16,233 nucleotides of DNA from Peptococcaceae bacterium (GTDB lineage: Bacteria; Bacillota; Peptococcia; Peptococcales; Peptococcaceae). Below are positions 1 to 6,885 of this stretch, piece after piece (position 1 is the stretch's first letter; each line of letters begins with the position of its first letter). Where the stretch lies: the NCBI GenBank assembly GCA_900759105.1, contig CAAETY010000136.1:1-16233 (forward strand). The letters run 5' to 3'. Under the pieces are notes generated by a model that was not told the origin of the DNA, ran no database searches, and saw only the letters and a list, made by a program, of their open reading frames with translations. A program made the translations under genes and the position numbers.

Positions 1-49
1 ACAGATGGTTGCTCTATTTTTTTGTCCAGTTAATGCTTAAAAAAGATAA

Positions 50-85
50 AACCCTAATTTTAGCTCAACCAAAATTAGGGTTTTT
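50..85. terminator. Bidirectional Rho-independent terminator
   Basis: A perfect 12-bp stem (50-61 with 71-82) encloses a 9-nt loop. It is followed by T residues on the plus strand and by an A-rich stretch (39-52) that reads as T on the minus strand. It probably ends a plus-strand gene lying left of the window and can act in both directions. Positions 1-49 hold no start codon or ORF I can assign. Confidence 0.75.
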
Positions 86-96
86 ATACAGTCTGC

Positions 97-121
97 AACC
101 CCCAGTTGAACTGGGGGTTTA
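97..121 (+). terminator. GC-rich hairpin, probable second terminator
   Basis: A perfect 9-bp stem (97-105 with 111-119) has five G:C pairs in a row and a TTGAA loop, followed by TTTATTTA on the plus strand. It lies between the terminator at 50-85 and the MFS gene terminator. It may be a back-up plus-strand terminator or a copy of a short intergenic palindrome. The T tract is weaker than in the other terminators of the window. Confidence 0.5.
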
Positions 122-137
122 TTTACGCTAAAGCTCC

Positions 138-165
138 AAAAAAAAGACCGCCCCAAGGACGGTCT
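138..165 (-). terminator. Terminator of the MFS exporter gene
   Basis: Read on the minus strand, this is a 9-bp stem (165-157 with 153-145, including one U.G pair) with a 3-nt loop, followed by eight T residues. It begins 8 nt after the stop codon of the MFS gene. The mismatch in plus-strand RNA (C/A) becomes a U.G wobble in minus-strand RNA, which confirms the orientation. Confidence 0.85.
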
Positions 166-172
166 GTCATCG

Positions 173-1561
173 CTATTCATTGTCATGGACTTTCTTATAG
201 GCAAAAACAAAAAGCAAGGCGGCAAGAACGCCGGAGGCGCCGAAGGCTGTGTGAATCCCGCTGAGGGAAACATCAATATAGGCGCCCTTCATGGTGGTCT
301 GCACGACCATGTACACGGAAACGAAAATAGCGGTCCCTACAGAACCGGCAATCTGACGCATGGTGTTTAATACGGCATTGGCGTGTGGCACGCTTTCGCC
401 GGTAAAGTCGGTCATGCACCAGTTTGTGATTGGCATGATGGTGATGTTAACGCCCAGCATGCGAAGCGAGTAAGCAATAACCAAAAACCACACTGGAGAA
501 TTCACGTCAAAGAAGACATAGAAGAAGCTCCCGATGGTAATTAAAAAAATGCCGCTCAGCATCAGGAAGCGTCCGCCGTTTTTGTCGTAGAAGTTTCCAA
601 TAACCGGCTGTAAAATCGCCGCCAGGATAGTAACCGGCAACATAATCAGTGCAGCCTGAAAGGCGCTAAAGCCGTGGATGTCCTGCAAGTAGATTGGGGT
701 GAGCACGCCCCCAAAGAGCAAAGCGGCGTTTACCACCATGGAGAGCACCAAACCGGTGGCAAAGCGTCTGTTTTTCATGCAGTCAAAGCGCAGGAGTGGG
801 GATTCAATTTGGCCTTGGCGTTTCACGAAAAGGTACACCACCACTGCGCCTACAACCAACGGAATGTACACATGCGCAGAGGTCCAACCAAAGCTCCCTA
901 CGGCACTAAAGCCGTAAAGCAAGCCACCGAAGCCGACAGTGGACATCAGCACGGATTTTTTGTCCAATGGAATGCGTGTGGTTTCGCCACCCTTTGGCAT
1001 GATAAACATGCAAACGATAATATCAATAAAAATAAGCGGTGCAAATACCAAGAACACGGCGTTCCAACCGTAAAGGTCAACAATCAAGCCGCCTGCGGAA
1101 GGCGCAATCGCCGGTGCGATACTAAATACCAGCCCTACCAGCCCCATGGCTTTCCCACGTTGACTGATTGGCACCACCATGAGCACTGTTGCCGAAAGCA
1201 GCGGCATCAAAATCCCAAAGCCCAAGGCTTGCAGCACACGCGCCAGCAAAAGCATTGCGAAGCTATGCGAAAAGCCGGCACACAGGGAACCTACGCCAAA
1301 AATAAGCATCGCCAATAGGTACAAATCACGGGTTGTGAAGCGTGCCATCAAATAAGCGGTACATGGAATCATAATCCCGTTAATGAGGAGAAAGATGGTG
1401 GTCAGCCATTGACCGCTTGCTGCATCAATCTGAAGATCCGCCATAATACTCGGCAATGCCGGGCCCAGAATCATTTGGTTCATACTACCCAAAAATGCCC
1501 CGATGACCATGAGAATGATCATGTTTAAATTTCGCTTGGAAATATGCATTTTTTCAGACAT
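173..1561 (-). CDS. DHA2-family MFS multidrug exporter
   Basis: Predicted proton-driven exporter of the major facilitator superfamily in the cytoplasmic membrane; 462 residues. The whole chain is hydrophobic helices. Family signatures are visible: the helix-1 region ending in NQMILGPALPSI (residues 28-39; in drug/H+ antiporters this region usually reads LDxTIVNVALP, so the usual Asp is Asn here), the motif-A-like loop ARFTTRDLY (73-81), and an antiporter motif-C-like stretch SIAPAIAPSAGG (147-158). It resembles the EmrB/LmrB branch (DHA2), although 462 residues is at the short end for 14-helix members. The start is fixed by a strong AGAGGAGGT 8 nt upstream. It is transcribed alone, with its own promoter and terminator. 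The substrate cannot be told from sequence; a drug, dye or organic acid is possible. Confidence 0.88.
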   Translation of the reverse strand: MSEKMHISKRNLNMIILMVIGAFLGSMNQMILGPALPSIMADLQIDAASGQWLTTIFLLINGIMIPCTAYLMARFTTRDLYLLAMLIFGVGSLCAGFSHSFAMLLLARVLQALGFGILMPLLSATVLMVVPISQRGKAMGLVGLVFSIAPAIAPSAGGLIVDLYGWNAVFLVFAPLIFIDIIVCMFIMPKGGETTRIPLDKKSVLMSTVGFGGLLYGFSAVGSFGWTSAHVYIPLVVGAVVVYLFVKRQGQIESPLLRFDCMKNRRFATGLVLSMVVNAALLFGGVLTPIYLQDIHGFSAFQAALIMLPVTILAAILQPVIGNFYDKNGGRFLMLSGIFLITIGSFFYVFFDVNSPVWFLVIAYSLRMLGVNITIMPITNWCMTDFTGESVPHANAVLNTMRQIAGSVGTAIFVSVYMVVQTTMKGAYIDVSLSGIHTAFGASGVLAALLFVFAYKKVHDNE

Positions 1562-1568
1562 AAAATCA

Positions 1569-1577
1569 ACCTCCTCT
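1569..1577 (-). promoter_or_regulatory. Shine-Dalgarno site of the MFS gene
   Basis: AGAGGAGGT on the minus strand lies 7 nt before the ATG at 1561. It fixes this start rather than the internal Met codons at residues 5 and 14. Confidence 0.85.
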
Positions 1578-1614
1578 AATCCATTACTCTTTTATAAATG
1601 ATCTAGTGCAATGA

Positions 1615-1626
1615 AACATTATACCA
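1615..1626 (-). promoter_or_regulatory. Extended -10 promoter of the MFS gene
   Basis: On the minus strand TGGTATAAT (TATAAT at 1618-1623) is a perfect extended -10 box. The -35 region is only a T-rich run, so recognition probably relies on the TGn extension. Transcription should begin near 1611, giving a leader of about 50 nt. Confidence 0.7.
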
Positions 1627-1711
1627 TAATACTCGCCTAAAAAAAAGAAGTTAGACCTCTAAAATATATTGTTGGCGCGCAACATTGCCTTCAAATTTTT
1701 TTGTGACGCAC

Positions 1712-1742
1712 AAAAAAGAGCTGCCACCATCGCGACAGCTCT
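1712..1742 (-). terminator. Terminator of the antiporter gene
   Basis: A 9-bp stem on the minus strand (1742-1734 with 1725-1717, including one U.G pair), an 8-nt loop and six T residues, starting 7 nt after the antiporter stop codon. Confidence 0.85.
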
Positions 1743-1748
1743 GTATCG

Positions 1749-3389
1749 TCACCCATTGGCCGAGGCGCGGCGTGGGGTTTCGTGGGTATGGTTAATAAGC
1801 AAACGGTCGCCGACACGCAAAACGGTGTTGCCGTCCGGAATAATGTAATCATGACCGCGCTGAATGAGGATAATCAACGAATTGGAGCGGCATGGGAAGT
1901 CTGCCAAGGTCATGTTTGGTTCTAAATCCTCCCTTTCGATGACTCTTTCCACCAAATGAATGTTTGGAATATCTCCTTCTTCAAGGGCACAGAGAATGAG
2001 CACGTCACCGGCTTCAAGCACGGTATTGCCCTTTGGCACCATGCGATAGCCGTTGTGAATCATATGCACCAAAATAGAGCCCGGTGGCAGGATAATGTCC
2101 ATAACACGCTTGCCACACCATATGTGTCCTTCCTCTACCTTGAAGCGAATAAAGTTAATCGGTGTTACGTCCACATAGTCGGTGAAGGTTTTGAGGACGT
2201 TGCCACCCTCTTCAATCATATCGAGGTGTTTGGCAACAAACGGCAAAAGCGAGCCTTGAATGGCAATCGAAAAGAGTACCACGCCGAAAACGATGTGGAA
2301 CAAATCATTTTCCATAGCCACCGGCGCCAGTACCGCCATAATCGCAAACACGACCGAAGCGGCCCCACGCAAGCCGGCGAAGGAAACCAAATGTCGGCGC
2401 ATGCCACTGCCGCCAAAGGGCAGCATCAAAAGATGCACCGTCAGCGGACGTGCCACCAAGGTGAGGAAGAGTGCAATCAATACCGCTGTTGTGCACACGT
2501 CCATAATGCGTGATGGGAAGGACAAGAGCCCCAAGAGGAAGAACAGCGCCACCTGCATGATGCCGGTCACGCCGTCAAAAAATGCCACCAAGCTTGGACG
2601 CATTTCAAGCTCACTGTTACCAAGCAATATCCCTACAATATACACGCTAAGGAAGCCGTTACCGCCAATGGCTTGAGGAATCCCATAGCCAAAGAGCGCC
2701 ACTGCCACGATAAAAATGGTTACGGTTTCCACCGAATCGCTGGTATGGCGATTCATGAGGGCGCGTACGATAAAGCCAAGACCAAAACCGCATGCCAAGC
2801 CCAACAGCAGCTGCTGTACCAGCATCAGCCCCACACCACCGGCGCTGATACTGCCTTGCATGGCAGTTAACAGCACCACTGTCAGCATATAGGCAAAGGG
2901 GTCATTGGAGCCGCTTTCCACTTCAAGGAGGGAGGCGGTATTTTCTTTTAATGCCAGATTGCGCGAACGCAAAATCGAGAACACCGATGCGGCGTCGGTG
3001 GAGCTAAGGAGCGCCCCACAAAGCAAGCCTTCAATCAAGGACATGCCCAATACCCAATGGCAAAATGCCCCCACCAGCAGGGCTGTTGCAATGGTGCCCA
3101 CGCTTGAGAGCATGATTGATACGGCCGCGACCGGTTTTGCAACCTTCCAATTGGTCCCAAAACCGCCGTAAAACATAATGAATACCAGTGCTATTGTACT
3201 GATTTGCTCGGCAAAGGCATAGTCATCAAAGGGTATCTTCAAAATCCCGTCACTGCCAAAAAGCATGCCCAAGAAAATGAATGCCAAAAGAGCGGGAATC
3301 CCCACACGATTGCTCATGCCCTTAAACAGCGTGCAACCAACAAGCACAATACCTGAGAATAAACAAAAGGTCGTCAATGAAATGGCCAT
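1749..3389 (-). CDS. CPA1-type K+(Na+)/H+ antiporter with RCK_C domains
   Basis: Cation/proton antiporter of the NhaP2/CvrA type; 546 residues with the start chosen here. Residues 5-385 form about 12-13 membrane helices and carry family motifs: STDAASVF (130-137), the ion-site motif SGSNDP (159-164), and FAGLRGAASVVFA (337-349). After the membrane part, the cytoplasmic tail has two RCK_C (TrkA-C)-like segments, about 412-470 and 497-535, which share a short G-N-T-V-L-x-x-G-D pattern. In relatives such tails sense nucleotides or ions and gate the transporter. An upstream ATG at 3515 would add 42 residues. I reject it because that stretch overlaps the preceding gene's terminator hairpin and has no good ribosome site, whereas the ATG at 3389 has AAGGAGGA 6 nt away. 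K+ versus Na+ specificity is not decidable here. Confidence 0.88.
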   Translation of the reverse strand: MAISLTTFCLFSGIVLVGCTLFKGMSNRVGIPALLAFIFLGMLFGSDGILKIPFDDYAFAEQISTIALVFIMFYGGFGTNWKVAKPVAAVSIMLSSVGTIATALLVGAFCHWVLGMSLIEGLLCGALLSSTDAASVFSILRSRNLALKENTASLLEVESGSNDPFAYMLTVVLLTAMQGSISAGGVGLMLVQQLLLGLACGFGLGFIVRALMNRHTSDSVETVTIFIVAVALFGYGIPQAIGGNGFLSVYIVGILLGNSELEMRPSLVAFFDGVTGIMQVALFFLLGLLSFPSRIMDVCTTAVLIALFLTLVARPLTVHLLMLPFGGSGMRRHLVSFAGLRGAASVVFAIMAVLAPVAMENDLFHIVFGVVLFSIAIQGSLLPFVAKHLDMIEEGGNVLKTFTDYVDVTPINFIRFKVEEGHIWCGKRVMDIILPPGSILVHMIHNGYRMVPKGNTVLEAGDVLILCALEEGDIPNIHLVERVIEREDLEPNMTLADFPCRSNSLIILIQRGHDYIIPDGNTVLRVGDRLLINHTHETPRRASANG

Positions 3390-3395
3390 AGGGTG

Positions 3396-3403
3396 TCCTC
3401 CTT
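3396..3403 (-). promoter_or_regulatory. Shine-Dalgarno site that sets the antiporter start
   Basis: AAGGAGGA on the minus strand, 6 nt before the ATG at 3389. It decides the start against the longer reading frame that opens at 3515. Confidence 0.85.
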
Positions 3404-3428
3404 GTTGTCGTTTGTAACTCATAAGTTT

Positions 3429-3434
3429 ATCATA
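3429..3434 (-). promoter_or_regulatory. Possible -10 box of the antiporter gene
   Basis: TATGAT on the minus strand lies 39 nt before the start codon, but no convincing -35 hexamer lies 15-18 nt upstream. Some promoter is expected here because a strong terminator separates this gene from the ABC gene upstream. Confidence 0.4.
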
Positions 3435-3478
3435 CCTTTTAAATTGGTAACAGTCCCCGCGCACATCTTTTACAAAAT

Positions 3479-3507
3479 CAAAAAAAGCCCCGAATCGCTT
3501 CGAGGCT
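3479..3507 (-). terminator. Terminator of the fused ABC transporter gene
   Basis: On the minus strand, a 9-bp stem (3507-3499 with 3494-3486, including one U.G pair) with a GCGA tetraloop is followed by a T tract. It starts 8 nt after the stop codon of the ABC gene. Confidence 0.85.
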
Positions 3508-3515
3508 TTCAACAT

Positions 3516-6263
3516 TTATTCGCTTCTTAGTGCATTGACAGGGTCCTTGTGCGCGGCTTTTTTAGCCGGGAGCAGTCCACCGATCATGGTGATGACCACG
3601 CTCAGTGCAACGAGAATCCCACCGGCCATCCACGGCAGCTGTACCTGCACGTTGGACGCGTTTTCCAGCAAAACATGCAGGATGCCATTGATTGGGACAC
3701 ACAATAGCATGCTCACGCCAACCCCCAAAAGACCGGAGAACAGCCCAATAATCAGGGTTTCGGCGTTAAAGACTTGGGAGATATTGCGCTTGGAGGCGCC
3801 AATCGCGCGCAAAATCCCAATTTCCTTGGTGCGCTCCATCACGGAGATGTGGGTGATAATGCCAATCATGATGCAGCTAACCACCAAGGAAACAGCCACA
3901 AAGGCAATCAACACATAGGTTACCACATGAACCATCGAGGTCAACGAAGCGGTGAGCATGGCCACAAAATCGGTGTAGGTAATCTTGCCGTCTTCACCGG
4001 CACGTTCGTTGTAATCGTCAATGCAGGCACTCACGGCTTCCTTGTCTTCGAAGGTGTCGGTGTAAATGCTGATAGCATATGGTGCATCCAAGCTCACCTT
4101 GCCAAAGTCGGCGAGATTGTCATCCACGGTGGTATCGCCCATGGTCTTGTCGTAAAACTTTACCAGTGCGGTTTCATCCGGTGTGCTTTCGAGCCACTCG
4201 TCCAAGGCTTGTGCCATGCTTGCTTCGTCACCTGCCATTTGCATCATTTCACCGGCTCCTTCATTGCCGTCCTCGGCGGCAGCCATCATCATCGTGGTGA
4301 ATAGGTTCGCTTTTTCGGTCACGCCCATGGCACGAATGTAGGTCTTGGCATTTTCTGCTTTTTCCGCATCGGTGGACACTTCAAATTGCACGCCGTTTAA
4401 CACGTTGATAGCCGGTGTCGCTTCTTGAGCAGTGACCACCGGGCTGTTATCGGTGTAGGCAATGATTTCTTTTGTTAAATCAGCGGTATAGCCCACCGTT
4501 CCTTGAATCGGACGGTTTTCGGCGCCGTTTTTCGGACGGATAATCCCCACCACGTTCAAATCCATGCCACTGTTATAAAGGGTTTCCTGATAAGCCGCAT
4601 CATCGTGCATATCTGCAAAAGTGCCATCCTCTCGGGCGACATAATAATCGCAAGCCGGAACGAGCTTAAAGGTTTTTCCACAAAGGCTTTGGTAATCGTA
4701 GGTGATGGCTTTCGGCTTCTTGTCAGCTTCAAGAGCATCGAAAATGGCATCATAATCGTCTTCGCTGATGAGCCCCAGCTGATAGAGCACGTTGCTTTGA
4801 ATGCCGTTCTTTTCATCGAGCACCAGCACCACCTCGTTGGCAGCCTTTGGCCATGTGCCGTAAACCACATCGTAGCTGTCGGTTACCACCTTGCTAATGC
4901 CCGTGCCATCGGTTGATGGCAGTATTTCCTTGAAGTTTTCCGCGCCCACCTGCGAGCCTGTCATCATCGGATTCATATTTATGCGCACTTCGGCATTTTT
5001 GGTATTTTTCACATTTGCCTTCATGTCATCCATGGATGTTTTGGTTTCACGGGCTGTGTTTATAATCTTGCCTTCGGTGTCGATGGTGAGGACATCGAAG
5101 TTCACATCATAGGTGTACACCACGCCGTTTTTGCCAAGGTAGGGGTGGATGTCGCTGTTCTTGTCATCCAGATAACGCTTAAAGGCGGTCAGGTCGTTTT
5201 CGGTAATGCTTGCATTCATGTTGTTTTCCATTTCCAGCATGCCGTTTTCCGCATACACCTTGTTGCGCTTTTCGTCAACCTCCGCCGCCTGCTGTGCCAT
5301 CAGCCCCGCACTGTTCATAAGGCTTGACATGTCAACGGTCTCAGCGTTAATCGTTATCGGATAGGCGTTCATCGCCTCCTCCTGCAAATTATTGATATAG
5401 TCGTTGACACCGGTGGATAAGGCCAAAATCAGCGCAATGCCGATAATCCCAATCGAGCCTGCAAAGGCCGTTAAAAAGGTGCGTCCTTTTTTGGTCCACA
5501 GATTTTTGAAGCTCAAGGAGAGAGCGGTGAAAAATCCCATGCTGGCTCTACCCATATTAGCATGTTTGCCGGGCGTATCCATTGCTGCCGCCGGATTGGT
5601 ATCGCTAACGATATGCCCGTCCTTTAGGCGTACAATGCGTGTCGCATACGCTTCGGCAAGCTCCGGATTGTGGGTCACCATGACCACCAAACGGTCCTTG
5701 GCCACTTCCTTGAGCAGATTCATAATCTGCACGCTGGTTTCACTGTCGAGCGCGCCGGTCGGTTCGTCGGCGAGAACGATGCGGGGATCGTTTACCAGGG
5801 CGCGGGCAATGGCCACACGCTGCATCTGCCCGCCGGAAAGCTGGTTCGGGCGCTTGTTGATGTGGTCGCTCAGCCCCACCTTTGCCAAGGCTTCCTTGGC
5901 GCGCTTGCTGCGTTCACGTCTGGAAATCCCGGAAATGGTCAATGCCAGCTCCACGTTTGCCAGCACGGTTTGGTGGGGAATCAAATTGTAGCTTTGAAAA
6001 ACAAAGCCAATCGTGTGATTGCGGTAGCTGTCCCAGTCGCGGTCTTTGTAGTCACGGGTGGACACCCCGTTAATCACCAAATCGCCGACTTCGTAGCGAT
6101 CCAAGCCGCCGATAATATTAAGGAGCGTGGTTTTACCCGAACCGCTCGGCCCCAAAATGGCAACAAATTCATTGTCGCGCAAATTCAGTGACACCCCATT
6201 GAGTGCCACCTGCGTGAAATCGCCGGTGGTATAGGTTTTGCGGATGTTTTTGATTTCAAGCAT
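3516..6263 (-). CDS. MacB/FtsX-type ABC transporter, ATPase-permease fusion
   Basis: A single 915-residue chain. The N-terminal ATPase (1-220) is complete: Walker A GPSGSGKTT (38-46), Q-loop Q90, signature LSGGQ (142-146), Walker B IVLADEP (162-168), H-loop H198. Helix 1 is about 262-285. A very large extracellular region (about 290-775) follows. Three C-terminal helices (about 777-805, 833-860, 877-900) carry the MacB/FtsX permease motif MERTKEIGILRAIGASKRNI (809-828). This topology is that of type VII ABC proteins (MacB, LolCDE, FtsX), which act as mechanotransducers or extruders rather than classical channels. The extracellular part is about 480 residues, clearly larger than the roughly 200-250 of MacB, and has a methionine-rich acidic stretch at 658-683. 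The start is supported by GGGAGG 7 nt upstream. A monocistronic unit; its substrate (peptide, antibiotic or envelope lipid) is unknown. Confidence 0.9.
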   Translation of the reverse strand: MLEIKNIRKTYTTGDFTQVALNGVSLNLRDNEFVAILGPSGSGKTTLLNIIGGLDRYEVGDLVINGVSTRDYKDRDWDSYRNHTIGFVFQSYNLIPHQTVLANVELALTISGISRRERSKRAKEALAKVGLSDHINKRPNQLSGGQMQRVAIARALVNDPRIVLADEPTGALDSETSVQIMNLLKEVAKDRLVVMVTHNPELAEAYATRIVRLKDGHIVSDTNPAAAMDTPGKHANMGRASMGFFTALSLSFKNLWTKKGRTFLTAFAGSIGIIGIALILALSTGVNDYINNLQEEAMNAYPITINAETVDMSSLMNSAGLMAQQAAEVDEKRNKVYAENGMLEMENNMNASITENDLTAFKRYLDDKNSDIHPYLGKNGVVYTYDVNFDVLTIDTEGKIINTARETKTSMDDMKANVKNTKNAEVRINMNPMMTGSQVGAENFKEILPSTDGTGISKVVTDSYDVVYGTWPKAANEVVLVLDEKNGIQSNVLYQLGLISEDDYDAIFDALEADKKPKAITYDYQSLCGKTFKLVPACDYYVAREDGTFADMHDDAAYQETLYNSGMDLNVVGIIRPKNGAENRPIQGTVGYTADLTKEIIAYTDNSPVVTAQEATPAINVLNGVQFEVSTDAEKAENAKTYIRAMGVTEKANLFTTMMMAAAEDGNEGAGEMMQMAGDEASMAQALDEWLESTPDETALVKFYDKTMGDTTVDDNLADFGKVSLDAPYAISIYTDTFEDKEAVSACIDDYNERAGEDGKITYTDFVAMLTASLTSMVHVVTYVLIAFVAVSLVVSCIMIGIITHISVMERTKEIGILRAIGASKRNISQVFNAETLIIGLFSGLLGVGVSMLLCVPINGILHVLLENASNVQVQLPWMAGGILVALSVVITMIGGLLPAKKAAHKDPVNALRSE

Positions 6264-6270
6264 ACGCCTG

Positions 6271-6276
6271 CCTCCC
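6271..6276 (-). promoter_or_regulatory. Shine-Dalgarno site of the fused ABC gene
   Basis: GGGAGG on the minus strand, 7 nt before the ATG at 6263. Confidence 0.8.
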
Positions 6277-6295
6277 GATAAAAGTTTTGTAATTT

Positions 6296-6304
6296 ATTAT
6301 ATCA
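6296..6304 (-). promoter_or_regulatory. Extended -10 promoter of the fused ABC gene
   Basis: TGATATAAT on the minus strand (TATAAT at 6296-6301), 32 nt before the start codon. There is no good -35 hexamer, so this is another extended -10 promoter. Confidence 0.65.
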
Positions 6305-6358
6305 TTTTGCTTACATTTGAATCTTTATGATAAAACATCAAATTCCCCAAAAAACGGC

Positions 6359-6387
6359 ACAAAAAAAGACTTCGCCTAAGCGAAGCC
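6359..6387 (-). terminator. Terminator of the duplicated Cys/Asp-rich protein gene
   Basis: On the minus strand, an 8-bp stem (6387-6380 with 6375-6368, including one U.G pair) with a 4-nt loop and seven T residues, 36 nt after the stop codon at 6423. Confidence 0.85.
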
Positions 6388-6422
6388 TCATGCTTACTCA
6401 ATAAAAGAAATTACTTTTCTTC

Positions 6423-6635
6423 TTAGTCTTCGTCATCACATACAACGGATACGCCGAACTTAGAAGCAGTTTCTACCATATTGTCACAGCCGTCAAAGTC
6501 TTGTACATGAATGCCTTCTTGAGTATCGTCTTCATCGTCGCATACAACGGTCACGCCAACCTTGCTTGCAACTTCTTTAACGTCTTCGCAATAATCTTCT
6601 GTTACGAAATTTCTTAAGTCTACTTTTTGAGCCAT
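6423..6635 (-). CDS. Small acidic protein of two Cys/Asp repeats, unknown function
   Basis: A 70-residue protein that I do not recognise. It is built from two copies of one unit with a 34-residue period. Copy 1 starts at Cys16 and ends VVCDDED (31-37 with Cys32). Copy 2 starts at Cys50 and ends VVCDDED (64-70 with Cys66). In each, two cysteines are exactly 16 apart and flank a likely helix (EVASK / ETASK) and a short strand (VGVTVV / FGVSVV). It is strongly acidic and has no signal peptide or membrane segment, so it is probably cytoplasmic. The paired Cys and Asp/Glu clusters suggest metal binding or disulfide formation, but this is inference only. The ATG at 6635 has AAAGGAG 10 nt upstream; an upstream ATG at 6677 overlaps this leader and is less likely. 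It is a single-gene unit with a near-consensus promoter, which suggests high expression. A peptide-modification precursor is conceivable, but no modifying enzyme is nearby. Confidence 0.8.
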   Translation of the reverse strand: MAQKVDLRNFVTEDYCEDVKEVASKVGVTVVCDDEDDTQEGIHVQDFDGCDNMVETASKFGVSVVCDDED

Positions 6636-6645
6636 GATGTGAACA

Positions 6646-6652
6646 CTCCTTT
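6646..6652 (-). promoter_or_regulatory. Shine-Dalgarno site of the Cys/Asp-repeat gene
   Basis: AAAGGAG on the minus strand, 10 nt before the ATG at 6635. It favours the 70-residue product over the 84-residue one starting at 6677. Confidence 0.75.
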
Positions 6653-6688
6653 TTCCTCTTTCAATCTTATAACTCATTTCATACTTAA

Positions 6689-6717
6689 ATTATATGCCCG
6701 TTTTAATAATAGTGCAA
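6689..6717 (-). promoter_or_regulatory. Near-consensus promoter of the Cys/Asp-repeat gene
   Basis: On the minus strand, TTGCAC (6717-6712), a 17-bp spacer and TATAAT (6694-6689). This is one of the two best sigma-A promoters in the window. Transcription should start near 6682, giving a leader of about 46 nt. Confidence 0.8.
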
Positions 6718-6827
6718 TAACAGACTATCTGTTTTTGCTATTTCTTATTTAATCTTTACGATTGCTAGGACCCTTATACAATGATTTTGACAATAGCAAA
6801 AAATAAACCATTTTTTTCCATGACAAC
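6718..6827. other. AT-rich intergenic stretch with a spaced inverted repeat
   Basis: No gene is seen. A 10-bp perfect inverted repeat (6732-6741 and 6793-6802) is separated by 51 nt. It lies upstream of the Cys/Asp-repeat promoter and downstream of the permease operon terminator. It could be a protein-binding site or chance in AT-rich DNA. Confidence 0.3.
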
Positions 6828-6828
6828 G

Positions 6829-6862
6829 ACAAAACGGCGCTTTCATGCCGAAAGCGCCGTTT
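6829..6862 (-). terminator. Terminator of the GntR-ABC operon
   Basis: A perfect 13-bp stem (6832-6844 with 6850-6862) with a 5-nt loop lies 24 nt after the permease stop codon. The T tract on the minus strand is short (four T), but the stem is very stable. Confidence 0.75.
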
Positions 6863-6885
6863 ACCCCTCAGTGTGATTGCTATTT

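Noticed and set aside
97..121. The GC-rich palindrome as a riboswitch or mobile-element end
   Set aside because: It is a single short stem without a conserved core, target-site duplication or transposase; a terminator or simple intergenic palindrome explains it.
674..1318. Plus-strand open frame of 214 codons opposite the MFS gene
   Set aside because: Its His/Gln-rich composition is that of an antisense frame, and the MFS gene on the other strand is clearly real.
3390..3515. Extension of the antiporter by 42 residues to an ATG at 3515
   Set aside because: The stretch contains the terminator hairpin of the preceding gene and is basic and unlike a transporter N terminus, while the ATG at 3389 has an ideal ribosome site.
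6423..6635. The 70-residue protein as a bacteriocin or lanthipeptide precursor
   Set aside because: There is no double-glycine leader, no modifying enzyme or immunity gene next to it, and the flanking ABC proteins lack a C39 peptidase domain.
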